A program made the translations under genes and the position numbers. A DNA stretch of 64,000 nucleotides from Carnegiea gigantea (taxonomy: Eukaryota > Streptophyta > Magnoliopsida > Caryophyllales > Cactaceae), in assembly GCA_029747015.1 (NCBI GenBank), contig JAKOGI010001178.1, forward strand, positions 62,001-126,000, written 5' to 3'. Below the pieces are notes generated by a model. That model had not been told where the DNA came from. It made no database searches and was given only the letters and a program-made list of their open reading frames with translations. The first letter of the stretch is position 1. Every line of letters begins with the position of its first letter. Positions 24,381 to 35,792 of this stretch are shown here, piece after piece.

Positions 24381-25820
24381 GGGCCTGTTCTTTTTCGCGA
24401 TAAGATACAGTTTTGAATTGTAAGAAAATGTAAGAAGTTGTAAGGAGCTGTCGTGAGTTGTAAGAAGATGTAAAGAGATGTAAGAAGATGTAAGAAGTTA
24501 TATGCAGATGTAAGGAGCTGTAAGAAGCAGCAAAGATAGATGTAAAGAATTGTTAAATTGTTGAAGAGTTTTATAGTTTAATTTATAGACACGTACGTAT
24601 ATTATTGGTGTTTAATGTATGATTTGTGAAACAATGTGTAGTCATATTTATGAAACAAATTTGATACCATCAATAAACAAATTATTTCCTAATATCATTG
24701 AAACAAAATTTGTTTCTTTTACAATGAAAGTTTAGGATGAGAAATAATAATATTAAAATAATGGACTTAATGAAAATAAACCTTTAACCAAGTAAATTAA
24801 ACAACAATAAAGTATGCTAAATCCCACAAATTTTTTCAAATCAAAATTTCCTACACTTGAGGTGATTTCTTATATTTATATTCGTTTGACCTTCCAATAA
24901 GCAAAGTATAATAAAAAAATAAAAACAAAGTTTTCTCACAAAATCGAATATGACTCTTAAAATGAAATCCTATTTTAAGTAAACAATTTTAAATGTAAAT
25001 GTCTGATCAATATATTATTATCAAAGAATTTTATAAATAAACTCTTAAAATATTCAAAAATAATGCTTAGAATAGGAAAATTGTACTGCCATATTAGGCA
25101 ACCAAAAACTGCAATTTACCTTCAAAAAAAAAAATAAAATATGGAAAATTAAATTGGCCAACAGAATCACTCAAATAAGAAAGAAGCAGTAGCTTGAGAT
25201 AATTATGTCTTGTTGTACTCTCCATAATTTTATTATTCTATATAACAAGTGCATATCAATCTCACCAAAGGAGCCAAATTTAGAACGGTCACCAAATGTT
25301 CAACTGTATAATTACAGCAACAAAATTGTCATGGATAACCTTAAAGATGAAATAGCTATAATGCTTTCGTTACATATAGTATGAGAGTTTTTATATATGA
25401 TTCAAACTTAAACATGAACAAAAACTTCGTATTATAATTTTAAAAGTATATTCACTTATTTCATCCATAATAACATATATTGTTCATGTTAAAACTCAAA
25501 TATAATTTACGTCATTAAATTCTGTTTTTATGTTTATATAAATGTTGCATTCATAAGATATTCACGAATTCTATATATTGGTAGTATAATAAAAAAAATC
25601 TATATACATTTATATAATTACTAGAACAAAAATAAATGAACGTTATACAAAAATCTATATGGGATGTAAGAAGATGCAAGAAGACGTAAGAGATGTAGGA
25701 AGATGTAAGTAGATGTAAGAAGATGTAAGAAATTGTAAGGATTATGTTAAGGCTATAAGAAACTGTAAGAAGCTGTAAACTGTTAGCTAAATCCTCCAAA
25801 ATGCTTAAAAAAGCAGGGCC
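24381..25820. mobile_element. Tourist/Harbinger-like element, 1440 bp, TAA target duplication
   Basis: The left end GGGCCTGTTCTTTTTCGC pairs with the reverse complement of the right end, GGCCCTGCTTTTTTAAGC. The element is flanked by TAA on both sides (24378-24380 and 25821-25823), the PIF/Harbinger target. Each end carries an array of 11-13-bp words such as TGTAAGAAGATG: left about 24420-24545, right about 25663-25780. Both arrays are in the same orientation, which is unusual because subterminal repeats normally mirror the TIRs. The AT-rich interior has no transposase. Confidence 0.7.
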
Positions 25821-25823
25821 TAA

Positions 25824-26099
25824 GATCATTGGAGATGTTTGCATAGAGAAATGGAGATTCCCGACTTCTCTTTTTCTCAAGTATGTTTAAATGACCGTGT
25901 CCCTTCGCAGTACTCTATTTCTCCTTTTATAGAGGAGTTTGGACTACATATCATGCCCTAATAGCTACAGTACACACTGATATTTTCACGTGACTACAAT
26001 TTCCCTCACATGGCTATAGTAGATTACATTATTTTACTAACTTGACACTTGAAAATTTACAATAATGGTGCAATAACTTTTCAGAGCACTTAATGTTAA
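25824..26099. other. Non-coding spacer
   Basis: Nothing recognisable lies between the Harbinger-like element and the first caulimovirid-like coding remnant. Confidence 0.4.
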
Positions 26100-26129
26100 C
26101 AAGACTAGTCATTCATACTGAGATTTTGC

Positions 26130-27100
26130 ATGTCTGCATCTCCAGTAATGTCTTTCAGTTTATCATTATCCCGATAAGCATCAATAAATTGAAGATGCTC
26201 TGGATCCAATTTTTCAAATAATTCATGAAGATATTTCTTTCTTTCTTCTGATAAAAATTTTCCAACTCCAACATCAAAGAGATAAAGAAAGACATTCTCT
26301 GAAGTAGCTCATTCTACCTTTATGTATTTGCTGAAATAATTATGATAAATGAAAGTAGTGTTTTCGCAATGCATTAGTATTTTTCCTTGTTTGATCAATG
26401 CCCACATTTGATGATAAATTGTTATAAAACCCAATGGCTCTTGCCAGGGTAGGATGACTAAATACTTCTTGTCATTCTGGAAATTATTCTTGACATTGGT
26501 TATCAGAATCGTCTAAATCAACTAATTGAACAATATAATGGGCTGGTTTGACATTTCCATTGTCATATCAATCACTGCACAATGTACATTGACATAAAGA
26601 CTTTTGTTGCATGGAATTTTTGTTGGACCATCAGGGAATGTGAGAATCTAATGGATGCTTTTGAACATGCATTTTTGATATGGGATTTTTATGAGGTAAG
26701 TTATCATTCCATATTCCAATACTTTCATGATGGGGTCCTCTGGAGAGATTGAATTTGTTGGGATTCTAACACCACCCACTCTAGATCTATTAGGAAAGAA
26801 AATTGTAGTACTCCATGACTCTCAAATTGTCATATGAATATTTATAATAGTAATCGATATAGGCTGCATACCTATCGTTGAACCGTTTTTCTTGAACATG
26901 AAAACTTATGTTGTCTTGAATATCATAAGGACATCTTAGGTAATTTATTTATAACTCTAAAAGGCAAAATATTTGTACTATTAGATAGGTAGAAGACAGT
27001 AGACCAAAGTGTGATCTAATTTTTCTATGAAATTCCAAAACATGCATGAGGATTCTACTAGAATGAGGAACTCATTCTAGCAGTAATGATATCTCATTTT
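26130..27100 (-). pseudogene. Caulimovirid post-RNase H ORF remnant (unidentified; TAV position)
   Basis: Long stretches of the minus strand stay open in pieces: about 26480-26320, 26300-26170, 26650-26520 and 26890-26700. They encode charged, aromatic-rich protein, for example KYLVILPWQEPLGF and FLYLFDVGVGKFLSEE. Frame changes and stops separate them. In cavemo- and solendoviruses the ORF after RNase H is the translation transactivator/inclusion-body protein, so that role is possible by position alone. I do not recognise the sequence itself. Confidence 0.45.
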
Positions 27101-27109
27101 GGATTCCTC

Positions 27110-27654
27110 CTTTTTTGATAGGAGTTCTGCTCTGATAATCATTATTTGCAAGCTATCTAGTTAAATTATTTGCTAGAGAATTCTTTAACCTATGTATATG
27201 TTCAATAGAGAAAGAAAACTGGTTAAGTCATAATTGCCAATGCAAGAGTCACTCTTGTGCTTGCATGTCTGGTTATTGTTTTTCACAAAACCAAGTATTT
27301 CTTTGCAATCAGTTCGAATGAGAAATGGTTTCGGGTGTAAAAAGATTAAGAGCATTTTAATTCCCCTTATGACTACAAGGATTTCTTTTTTCATTGTGGG
27401 ATAGTTGCATTCTACTTTATTAAAACTTCCAGTGCAATGTTTCGAGTTTTTATCCTTTTTTGATTTTGAGTAGCGCACTCCAGTGCTCATTGCTGGTTTC
27501 GGTCTCAAGAGTTAAATCATCTCCTTCATTAGACAAATTAGGAATGGAAAGATTTTTATGCATTCTTTTGAAGTTTTGTACAATCTTTGAATAGCGAGGA
27601 ATCTATATCTAACTTACTTCTTTCTTGAGTTTTTGCTGTAATGTTTTTCTAAGG
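27110..27654 (-). pseudogene. Caulimovirid RNase H domain (broken)
   Basis: The best frame (27508-27185) includes STGVRYSKSKKD, YPTMKKEILVVIRGIK and FLIRTDCKEI. These match the pararetroviral/Ty3 RNase H layout: a start with E.W.AT/S.., the central Y…KE…. helix, and FL..TD near the end. Just after it, in another frame, IEHIHRLKNSLANNLTR corresponds to the closing 'I.HI.G..N..AD.LSR' motif. Stops lie between the pieces. The domain is cut from RT by the MITE that begins at 27655. Confidence 0.75.
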
Positions 27655-28705
27655 TAGTGTTTGGTTGGGGAGGAAAATGATTTTCCCGGAAAATGGTTTT
27701 TCTATTTTGCATTGTTTAGCACAAGGAAAGATGGAAAAATATTTTCCAAGGAAAATGATTTTGCCCCTAATGGAGAAAAATGATTTCCTTTTCTAGAAGA
27801 TAGGAAGCTGATTTTTTTCCTTCAATTCTTTGATGATATAGTCAGCTGTTAGGTGCAAAGTTTGATTTCAACAGTTTGGATCAAAACTTGACTATCCAAT
27901 AGGAAAGATTAAAATCAAGTATAAATAATAAACTCAAATCTAAATTCTCAGTTCAAATTTCTTTCATTTGATCGAAATTTGACTCCACCACAATAATTTA
28001 ATCTACATTTTTTGCCACCAAAACAATTCAGTCGACTCGCCATTAAAACAATTTCAATAGTTTGGATCGAACCTCGATCATTAGATACAAGATATTGCAA
28101 TAGGCTCAAATTTAGATTTTGAACTTGATATTCTTTCATTTGGTCAACATTGTTTTCCACAACAACAATTCAATTGATACCTTTTGCCTCTTAAATAATG
28201 CAGTCAATATTTTTCACCATTAGAACAATTTCAATAGTTTGGATCAAAACTTGATCAGTTGATAAGAAATATTAAAATAGACTTAAATTCATATTTTGAG
28301 TACAACATTCCTTCATTTGGTCAGCATTTTTCTTTGCCACGACAATTCAATCGATATTTTTTGCAATTTAAACAATTCTGTTGATGTTTTTTCTTACTAA
28401 AATAATTTCAATGGCTTTGATTAAAACTTGGCTATCTGAGAGGAAGTATTGAGAAAAAACTCAAATATGAATGTTAAGTTCAAAATTCCTTCATTTGGTC
28501 AATATTTGTCTCAACTACGGCTATTCAGTCAATATTTTTTGCTATTTAAACAATTTACTTGACGTTTTCCTATTGTTCATGAAAAATGATTTATCTTGTA
28601 CCAAACAACGGAAAATATGGCATGAAAATTAATTTTTCTTGGAAAACTATTTTCCACAAAAAAATGATTTTCTGGGAAAACCATTTTCTTTCCAAACAAA
28701 CACTA
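27655..28705. mobile_element. MITE inserted between caulimovirid RT and RNase H
   Basis: Long imperfect terminal inverted repeats frame it. Left TAGTGTTTGGTTGGGGAGGA pairs with the right reverse complement TAGTGTTTGTTTGGAAAGAA, and the match continues through AAATG.TTTTCCC.GAAAAT. This 'TTTTCC/GGAAAA' type of MITE is common in plants. No coding capacity is present. The flanks share only CTAA, so the target duplication and superfamily are unresolved. The viral reading resumes on both sides at adjoining positions of the RT-to-RNase H connection, so the MITE came after integration. Confidence 0.75.
27866..28560. repeat. Four tandem ~180-bp repeats inside the MITE
   Basis: The word TTTCAA[TC]AGTTTGGATC (last copy diverged to TTTCAATGGCTTTGATTA) recurs at 27866, 28051, 28229 and 28406, a spacing of 185, 178 and 177 bp. 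Intervening sequence is also conserved, including CAATT..GTCGA/.. and TTCATTTGGTCA.CATTT. So most of the MITE interior is a degenerate tandem array. Confidence 0.75.
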
Positions 28706-28719
28706 ACTAAATCTAGCTA

Positions 28720-29640
28720 GATCTTTAATAAAATCTGAAGTATAGGTAAGACATTCAAAAAGATTTTCTAATTACTTCTTATTTTCAATCTTTTCACGAA
28801 AATTTTATATTTCTTTTGGAATATACTTTTCTAGGATAATTTGTCCAGCTATTATTTCCAGACCTAAGAACTCGACTTTTTGTTCAGCATAAATGCACTT
28901 GTTCTTATCAAGAATAATACCATGATTAATGTATCTTTGGGTGACATCTAGGACATCATCTTTGTGTTATTCTATGGTGTTGGAAAAGACAAGGATATCA
29001 TCGATATAAACTAGATGACAATGATTAAGATATTTAAAGATGTTATCCATTCTTCTTTGAAATATAAGAGATGCATTTTTAAGATCAAATGATATTACTA
29101 TCCACTCATAATGTCCTTGATGGGCACTAAACACAGTTAAGTGAATGTTTTCTTTATCCATTTTTATCTGCCAGTATTCGATTTTGCAATCCATTTTCGA
29201 GAACTAAGAGGCTCCTTAAATTCTATTTAAAAGAACTATTTTGTTAGGAATATAATAACCATCAAAGGCAGTATTATCTTCAAACTTTTTGTAATTGATT
29301 ACCATTCTAGTTTTTCCTCTTTTTTCTTCACCATGATTTCCTATCATAAAAGGGAGACTAGTGTGAGGACTATTGCTATTCCTAACTAACTATTTATCCA
29401 AAAGTTCTTTTATTTGCTTATCAAATTCTTAGTTATCCTAGTATGTATGAACCATTTGTTTGACTCAGATATTAGTGTTTGGATTTAATAAAGTGATTTT
29501 TGTAAATATCTTATCTTTGTCACAAAATTTAAGTGGCTTATCAGAGTGGAATCCTTTGGATAATTGCCCTTATTATTCAGTAATCTTCTCTTTAATAAAT
29601 CACTTAAGTAGTGTGATTGTTACTACTATCTTTTCTTATA
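28720..29640 (-). pseudogene. Caulimovirid reverse transcriptase (broken)
   Basis: The clearest frame (29194-28967) begins at KMDCKIEYWQIKM, the D-containing motif A, and ends with YIDDILVFS, the YxDD catalytic box in its caulimovirid/Ty3 form. Upstream, to about 29340, the R.V.NYK...-like and IP.K..LLNRI stretches continue in the same or neighbouring frame. Downstream, the thumb region with CIYAEQKVEFLGLEI runs to about 28720. Catalytic residues are conserved, but stops (for example just before motif A) and the MITE abolish function. Confidence 0.85.
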
Positions 29641-29649
29641 TAGGTATTA

Positions 29650-30210
29650 CATTCTCACCACGTTGACTGCATGTAAACTCAATCTTTTGATATATGTCAG
29701 CTTTATTTAATTTATCAATAGGAACTAAGTGGCCATTTATTGTAAATATTATTTGATTTATGGTCTGCGTCGCTGGAGAATATAGCCTTTAACAATTATT
29801 TCTAATAATCATATCATGAGAAACTCGATTAGTAGCCCATAGAACTAGTATAACATAGTTGACTCCTCCTGTTTCTATGGATAATGCTTCTATGGCTTCA
29901 TTGTGGCTCATTATGCTATTATAAGCTATTTTACTTGCAAAGGATTCTTGGCTTTTTTTTCATATAAATTTTGAAAATAATGATTCTTTTTTCAAAACAG
30001 ACAGAACAACCACTATCGGTGTAGGCACATAATTCATATCTATTATATCCCCTAACCATACATTTATTGGGATATACATGCTCTTATGATTTGTATTGGT
30101 AACTTCATAGCATATACCTATAATCACGTTTTTGACTAATTTATCCTTATAAATTGGCTCACCAACAGTCCTTATTTTGCACCCAATGACTCTTCTATTT
30201 AGACTCATAC
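29650..30210 (-). pseudogene. Caulimovirid aspartic protease region (frameshifted)
   Basis: In one frame near 30040-30010 the minus strand reads AYTDSGCSVC, an aspartic protease active-site D-S/T-G box in the usual pararetroviral context. Before it the frame (30208-29960) carries MYIPINVWLGDIIDMNY, and after it a different frame continues to a G-like MIIRNN..RLYSP turn near 29790, the second protease motif. The domain is thus split over at least two frames. It sits between movement protein and RT as expected. Confidence 0.65.
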
Positions 30211-30449
30211 TTCAATGTAGATTGCATCTTGCGGGCTCAAAATTCATTCTGTCCATTTCATTGTTACATACTAATTGAATCGTCTTCTCTGAGCTCTTCT
30301 TGTTATGGCCTTGCATTCATACTTCTTACTGATAATTTTACCATTCTCATAAATTTTTATTACGTTTTTCTTGTTGATTTTTATGGACTAGTAAAGCTAG
30401 ATATCCAAGGCCTATCGATTTTTATCTCCCGTGGGTTAGACTTTGTCCT

Positions 30450-31135
30450 TTGAATGTTTTACAAAGGAGTAGGACTTTCGAAATTTTATGCTTCTATCAT
30501 TGTTACCCTAGTTTTTGGATCTATAGTATTATCTAGTTTGGAAATTATTGTCCAAAATATCCTTAGTAGCTGTCATCCTCTTTTCATGTCCATGCCAACT
30601 ATTTTTATCTTAAAGGATATGAAGTTTTTGTAAAATTTATCTTTTAGACTTACAAAATATCCATATCGGTAATTAAAGGCTACTGATCCATTACATAAAT
30701 TAGCTTAATCACTAAGATAATTGATTATTAAATTTGGTATGTCTGATATCACAAAGCAAAGTATGAAGATCAATAATCTTTGCCAAAATACTGTAATGGA
30801 GTAATTTGAACTTGGATACTTCTAACATAGATATACCTATACTTTCTAGCTTTGTTATGTTTAAGGATATTTTTCTAATTAATTAGATTGACTTCTCCTA
30901 TATCATACTCACAGTCTTTGATTTTTGGATCTCCTTCCATCATTTCGCATATGTACTTGCTCTTTAATTGAAAGATGATTTTTTATGAATCATGTCTTTC
31001 TGAATTTTAGGAAGGGCTCAATCTCCTTTGACATCTTCATTCTTATTATCTATAATAACTTCTTCTCCTTGAAGATCCGTAATACTAATTGAGCACTATC
31101 CATCATATGACTAGTTTGTTAATAACTACTTTCTT
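30450..31135 (-). pseudogene. Caulimovirid probable movement protein (30K-like), broken
   Basis: Short minus-strand pieces in shifting frames read KYRYIYVRSIQVQITPL, then IRHTKFNNQL, then YGYFVSLKDKFYKNF. This order resembles the core of the 30K movement protein superfamily as found in caulimovirids: a 'Y.HIG.I.I.I.PL' strand, the 'D.R...F..SL' motif, then a late 'F.V.L.D' strand. I identify it by pattern only. Its position after the coat protein zinc knuckle and before the protease is the cavemo-/solendovirus order. Confidence 0.45.
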
Positions 31136-31253
31136 CATATTCATCTTCTAGTGCAATTTTAACAATTCTCTTGTTGTTTCTCAAGGCTAGATCTAGTGTT
31201 TCTTCCTTGCTCAGCTCAAAATGATCTAAACTACTCAGAGTTTCTATAATCTT

Positions 31254-31291
31254 GTTATTTTTCTCGGCATATTCATCTTCTAGTGCAATTT
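31254..31291. repeat. 38-bp patchwork filler copied from both flanks
   Basis: Bases 31254-31267 (GTTATTTTTCTCGG) are an exact copy of 31340-31353, and 31268-31291 (CATATTCATCTTCTAGTGCA…, 24 bp) an exact copy of 31136-31159. Both are in direct orientation. The block joins the end of the zinc knuckle to the next coding segment. This is the form expected of filler DNA made by template switching during break repair. Confidence 0.75.
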
Positions 31292-32053
31292 AAATTTGTT
31301 GGCATAATGACCTACTTCTCCGCATGCCCAACACTTACAGTTATTTTTCTCGGTAGGACGATAAACAACTTTTCTAAAAAATATTCGTTTTTTAGGATTT
31401 CGTTTGTTATAGTACTTTCTTTTATATTTCTTTCCCCTTTGCTTGTTAATGCTCTTTTTCTTATAAAATTTCTTTTTTCTTCTCTTCTTAGGTTCATTTC
31501 TCCATTGATGAGGATTATACTAACATGTTAGGAATTATTTCTTCATTTTCTTTTGTTTTTAGAGATCAAGATAGTGATCATTGATCCATTTTCTTAAATA
31601 AAATATTCCTGTACTAAGTGTAATAATGACATCTACTTTTTCAAGCCATGCAGTGTATTTTTCATTAATTATAGAATTGATTGGATATGGTAATTTGCCA
31701 TGAAATATCTCAAAATTAGCTTCATTATGCCAAATGTTGTAATAATATTTACTAAATTCAGCAATATAATTTTCCAGATATCTCATATATAATAACTCTA
31801 TTTTATTAATCTTTCTTTGACATTATCTAACTTTTTCTTCGGAATCAAGTTTAACTCTGATAAATTCAGTTTTACTTTCCTTACATAATTTTTTGAGCAT
31901 AGGAGTTGGTGTTTCCATTGTTCCTAATACATTTTTACCTTCTATATCTAGTGAGTCATACCAATCAACTATAGTGTTGGAAAAATGATGCTCAATATAG
32001 TTTAAGAAATTTCCAGCAATCGATGTAATATTCAAGTGTAGGATACTATTCAT
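31292..32053 (-). pseudogene. Caulimovirid coat protein with zinc knuckle (broken)
   Basis: Three minus-strand frames line up. 32053-31823 is a helical, acidic/aromatic segment. 31786-31559 contains YIAEFSKYYYNIWHN and TGIFYLRKWINDH. About 31540-31295 is a strongly basic run (KKRRKKKFYKKK, KRNPKKRIFFRKVVY) ending in CKCWACGEVGHYANKF. The last is a CCHC zinc knuckle whose final Cys is replaced by Phe, immediately beside the filler DNA at 31291. A basic tail plus zinc knuckle is characteristic of caulimovirid capsid proteins and binds RNA/DNA during packaging. Stops and frame changes make it inactive. Confidence 0.7.
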
Positions 32054-33050
32054 ACCTCTTTTCTAATGCTCAAAAATTTCTTTTCTATTATGAGATCCAT
32101 CGAATTTTAGGATATATCCTGTTTGACTAATAGGGGTAAGGTTAATTTCTTCAAAGGATATGGTTTTTCTTAGGATAAATCTGAAAGAAAAAGTGATAGT
32201 ACGTCCTGGTAGGACATACCTAGATCTCATAAAATGAGTATTTCTTATAAATAATTGACCAAACTCTTCAGGATACGAAATTATGTTATTAACTAAATTG
32301 GATTCGATTTCATCTGTGTTAAGTTCTTCTCCAATCTCATTGTTTCATCGTCAAATACCATTTCATCATTTTTTTTTAATCTAGTTTCTTCCAAATTTCT
32401 TCTAAAGAAATAACATCCAGATCTTCTAGTTTAATCAAGTTCATTTGTTGGTATATTTCTTCTTCTAACTAAATATTATATTTCTCTTCATTGTCTTCAG
32501 ATAATACATCTTGTTTTTCAACCATTGCACCCATGATTTTATTTAATTCTTTTGGCTTTTGTTTTTTATCAAACGTATTCTCTAATTCCTCAAGATTATG
32601 TTGCTTATACTTTATTCTCTTCTTTTTTCTCTACCTTTTTCGATATTTTTCAGTTGATTTTTCTCCTACTTCTTTTTGAATTTTTATATCATGCATAAAA
32701 AATGAATTTTTTTTTGGTTTTAAAAAGGATATTTAGTCTGAATGTAGTACTAATGCATAAGTCATATTTTTTCCTATGTCTAATTTTGTTCATCAAAGAA
32801 AGATGAATCATAGATAATTATTTTTTATCTTGTTAACTTCAATTTTAATTTTTACTAATTCGCCTTTTAATTTTAAAACTATATCGTTAACACAGTTTTA
32901 TTCCGGTGCTACTGAAGTGCTTACTTATGGTGAGTGAACTATATATAATTAGGAGTGGGGCAAGTATGTGTTGATTCAAGCATCAAACATAGTTAATTAG
33001 CTTCATTAACTATTAGTCAACTTAATTATATTAATTATTTTTGGTCATGT
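32054..33050 (-). pseudogene. Caulimovirid ORF1 amino-terminal part and leader (decayed)
   Basis: A minus-strand reading rich in Glu/Leu/Lys (LEDLDVISLEEIWKKLD near 32470-32380) precedes the coat protein region, consistent with the acidic N-terminal part of caulimovirid capsid precursors. From about 32700 to the primer site no coding is clear, which fits an untranslated leader. Function is assigned by position only. Confidence 0.4.
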
Positions 33051-33063
33051 GACTTTGATACCA
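33051..33063 (-). other. Caulimovirid tRNA-Met primer-binding site
   Basis: The minus strand reads TGGTATCAAAGTC, close to the TGGTATCAGAGC consensus complementary to initiator tRNA-Met, which caulimovirids use to start reverse transcription. It sits at the upstream end of the viral coding order, where position 1 of such genomes is conventionally set. Confidence 0.65.
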
Positions 33064-35451
33064 ATTGAAAGAGGGCTTCAAGTATTACTTATGAGAAAAA
33101 TTACACATACACAAAATTAAAATTTTTGAAAGTAAGTTTTTATGGATTGGGGTTAAAAATGTAGATTTCAAAATTTTAGGGGGTCAAGAAAATACGGAGG
33201 GTATCTAAAAATTTGGTCACTGAACATTAAGGTATTAAAATATTCACTCCAAAACCTCAGGCCTAGAATTATTAATGTTGCATATGTGGGGTACTTGAGG
33301 ATTAACATCTCGTACACTAAATGTCATTTTATCATACACTAAACACTAAACATACACTAAAACATTAGAGGAAAAAATAATTATCTTAACATTAGTTGTG
33401 CTCAAAGTCTATATAGAGCCATAGGTTAAACTAAGGTTGCGAAAAATTCGTTTGACTCGATTATCTGAATTTGTCCGACCCCGAAAATACCGACTACCGT
33501 CACAAAATTTCCTACCAATTTTAAAATTTGGGCAATCGATCATGTCCTAATTTAAATCCATGTTGGGTTCGAGTTTGGGCATTTGGGTTCGGGTTGTCTT
33601 AATTTTTGAACTATTTCGCATTTAGACAAATTTGGATAGTCGAACAACCAGATTTAGACATCAGACAGTTATGTTTATGTATAATTTTGGTACAAATTCT
33701 ATGGAAAATTTTATAACAACTTCAGACAATTAGATCCGGACAGTAAAAAATTGGGTTCGGGTATGGTCACACAAATGTTTGGTCAAAGTGTCCAAAAATC
33801 ATTAAATAAATTCGGACATTCGGACAGCCAGGTCCGAGCATCAAACAACCGGATCCGGCTCTGATTAAAGTATTCGATTTATGATCCAAGTAAGGTCCAA
33901 ATATGAAATTTTGTTTGAATGTTCAATTTTTTCAACCTCGATTCAAATAGGGCCTGTATTTTTGTCGGCCCTAGTTACAACTCAAACTAAATGTAAGAAC
34001 ACATTCTGAAAAATACAAGCACCTCGTCCACACGTGACAAATTTCTATATTGAAGACTAGAACGCGTTTAGTATTATTAAGCAAATTCATCAAGACATAA
34101 CACATAAGTCGAATCATTTTATTTTGGTATTGTTTAGTTGTCACTTTAATGAAAATTGAAATAAGTTTGTTGTGATTTTGATAATATAATCATTTTTTAA
34201 ACCAAGAGTTATTTTTATGCTCGTTAGTTCATATTTCGGTGCTGTTTAGTTGTTACTTTAGTGCTGCAAAATAGTCTGTACCATATTCCCGTGCCAATGA
34301 GTGTGAAATATGATTTGCGCACCAAACTACAAATCTTATATAATCCATCTATCTCAAAAATATTGCACACTTTTTGTTTTTAAAGTCCAAGTTTGTGAAT
34401 TTTTATTATTAATTTATCATAAATGTATTGATTCATGATATGAAACTGTCACAATAGAAATTGCTATCAAAAACACTTTCATAAGAATATATTCTTATAA
34501 TTTTTGCCAATACATATGGTTAGAAATCAATAGTTAAAGTACTATATCGGAGATGGCAAAATGTCAAAGTGAGCATCTCATTTTTTGGGACGGAGTCAAT
34601 ATATATTATTTTGTCTTGATGAAAATTATTTGTTTTGGAATTAATCAAATCAGAATTAATCCCTAAATTATCATCATAATGTCATCATTATATTGTGGCA
34701 CCTGGATTATAACTTTGTGCATTTGCATCCAAGTGGGCTTGTGCCTGATTTATTTATGTTAGTTTCTATCGGTCATTTCAAGTTGTGAAGAATTATCTTA
34801 CTCTACATCTAAGCTGGGCTTTGGTTCACAATATTTATTTACCTATTTCAATTGATTCATTATTGGCTTCAGTTTGTCATCTTTCTATCAACATAATATG
34901 GCTCTTTTTTGAACACATACGTTATGGCCTTACCTATACCTTTATTCTAATTTTGAGTAAGGCATAGCATATATTAGATCCCACGTCAGCCACCCAATCA
35001 TATGGGAATCATATTGTACTGTCAGTTGTAACTCATCTAAATCACAAAAAAATTATCTAAGTTCACTTTTCTTGAAATAGGACTCCCACCAGCCCGATTT
35101 ATTTGCATGGGTTGGAAAAACATACATATTAGGAATTTGGTTAAAAAAAATTAAATCGTCAAATACAATCTTGCTTCTAGGGTACAATATGTGTTTTGAA
35201 AACAAAAAAGCCTCACAAACTTCTAAGGTCACTTAATTTAGTCTCATAACTACATATTAGCATTTTAATCTTCGAGTACATAAATAGGGAATTTTGCTAT
35301 GTCAAAATTGCATTATTAGCTTTTTCTCGAAGCACAATTAGTTGTGTACATGTAGAAATTGAGTGAATAAAATGGGACATCCTCAAAAAAAAGCAAATAA
35401 AAAGGGATGAAGGTAGTACACAGTGGTGTATATTACCTTGCGCACATGATA
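33064..35451. other. Non-coding AT-rich stretch
   Basis: No gene is seen. 33430-33970 is a degenerate tract of GGTTCGGGT / GGACATTCGGACAG words similar in texture to 10540-11620. The frame at 34785-34967 has no recognisable domain. Confidence 0.5.
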
Positions 35452-35779
<328 letters not shown>

Positions 35780-35792
35780 CCCCCCCTCAAGC
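35780..35792 (-). other. Polypurine tract of the copia element
   Basis: The minus strand reads AGCTTGAGGGGGG immediately before TGTTGAGGATATTCC, the 3' LTR start. Confidence 0.8.

Larger units (their letters stand above)
26100..33063 (-). mobile_element. Endogenous caulimovirid (pararetrovirus) copy, minus strand, broken
   Basis: Reading right to left there is a tRNA-Met primer site, coat-protein-like sequence with a basic tail and zinc knuckle, a probable 30K-type movement protein, an aspartic protease (DSG), RT with YIDD, RNase H, and a last ORF-like region. No LTRs flank it. Coat protein before movement protein, with protease-RT-RNase H following, is the arrangement of cavemoviruses and solendoviruses; assignment to that group is inferred. 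About 5.9 kb is viral once the inserted 1.05-kb MITE is discounted. Every coding domain has stops or frame changes, so this is an old, inert insertion. Confidence 0.75.

Noticed and set aside
24420..24545. CRISPR-like array of short repeats
   Set aside because: Repeats are degenerate, contiguous and lack spacers; the DNA is plant nuclear.
25551..25880. 109-codon minus-strand frame with LLTSSYISYVFLHLL repeats
   Set aside because: It is created by the TGTAAGAAGATG array of the Harbinger-like element and crosses its right end.
23660..33310. A long inverted or direct repeat pair flanking the endogenous virus (23660-23850 and 33180-33310)
   Set aside because: Only short words (AATACCTT, CCT.AGGCCT) are shared; too weak to call a flanking repeat.
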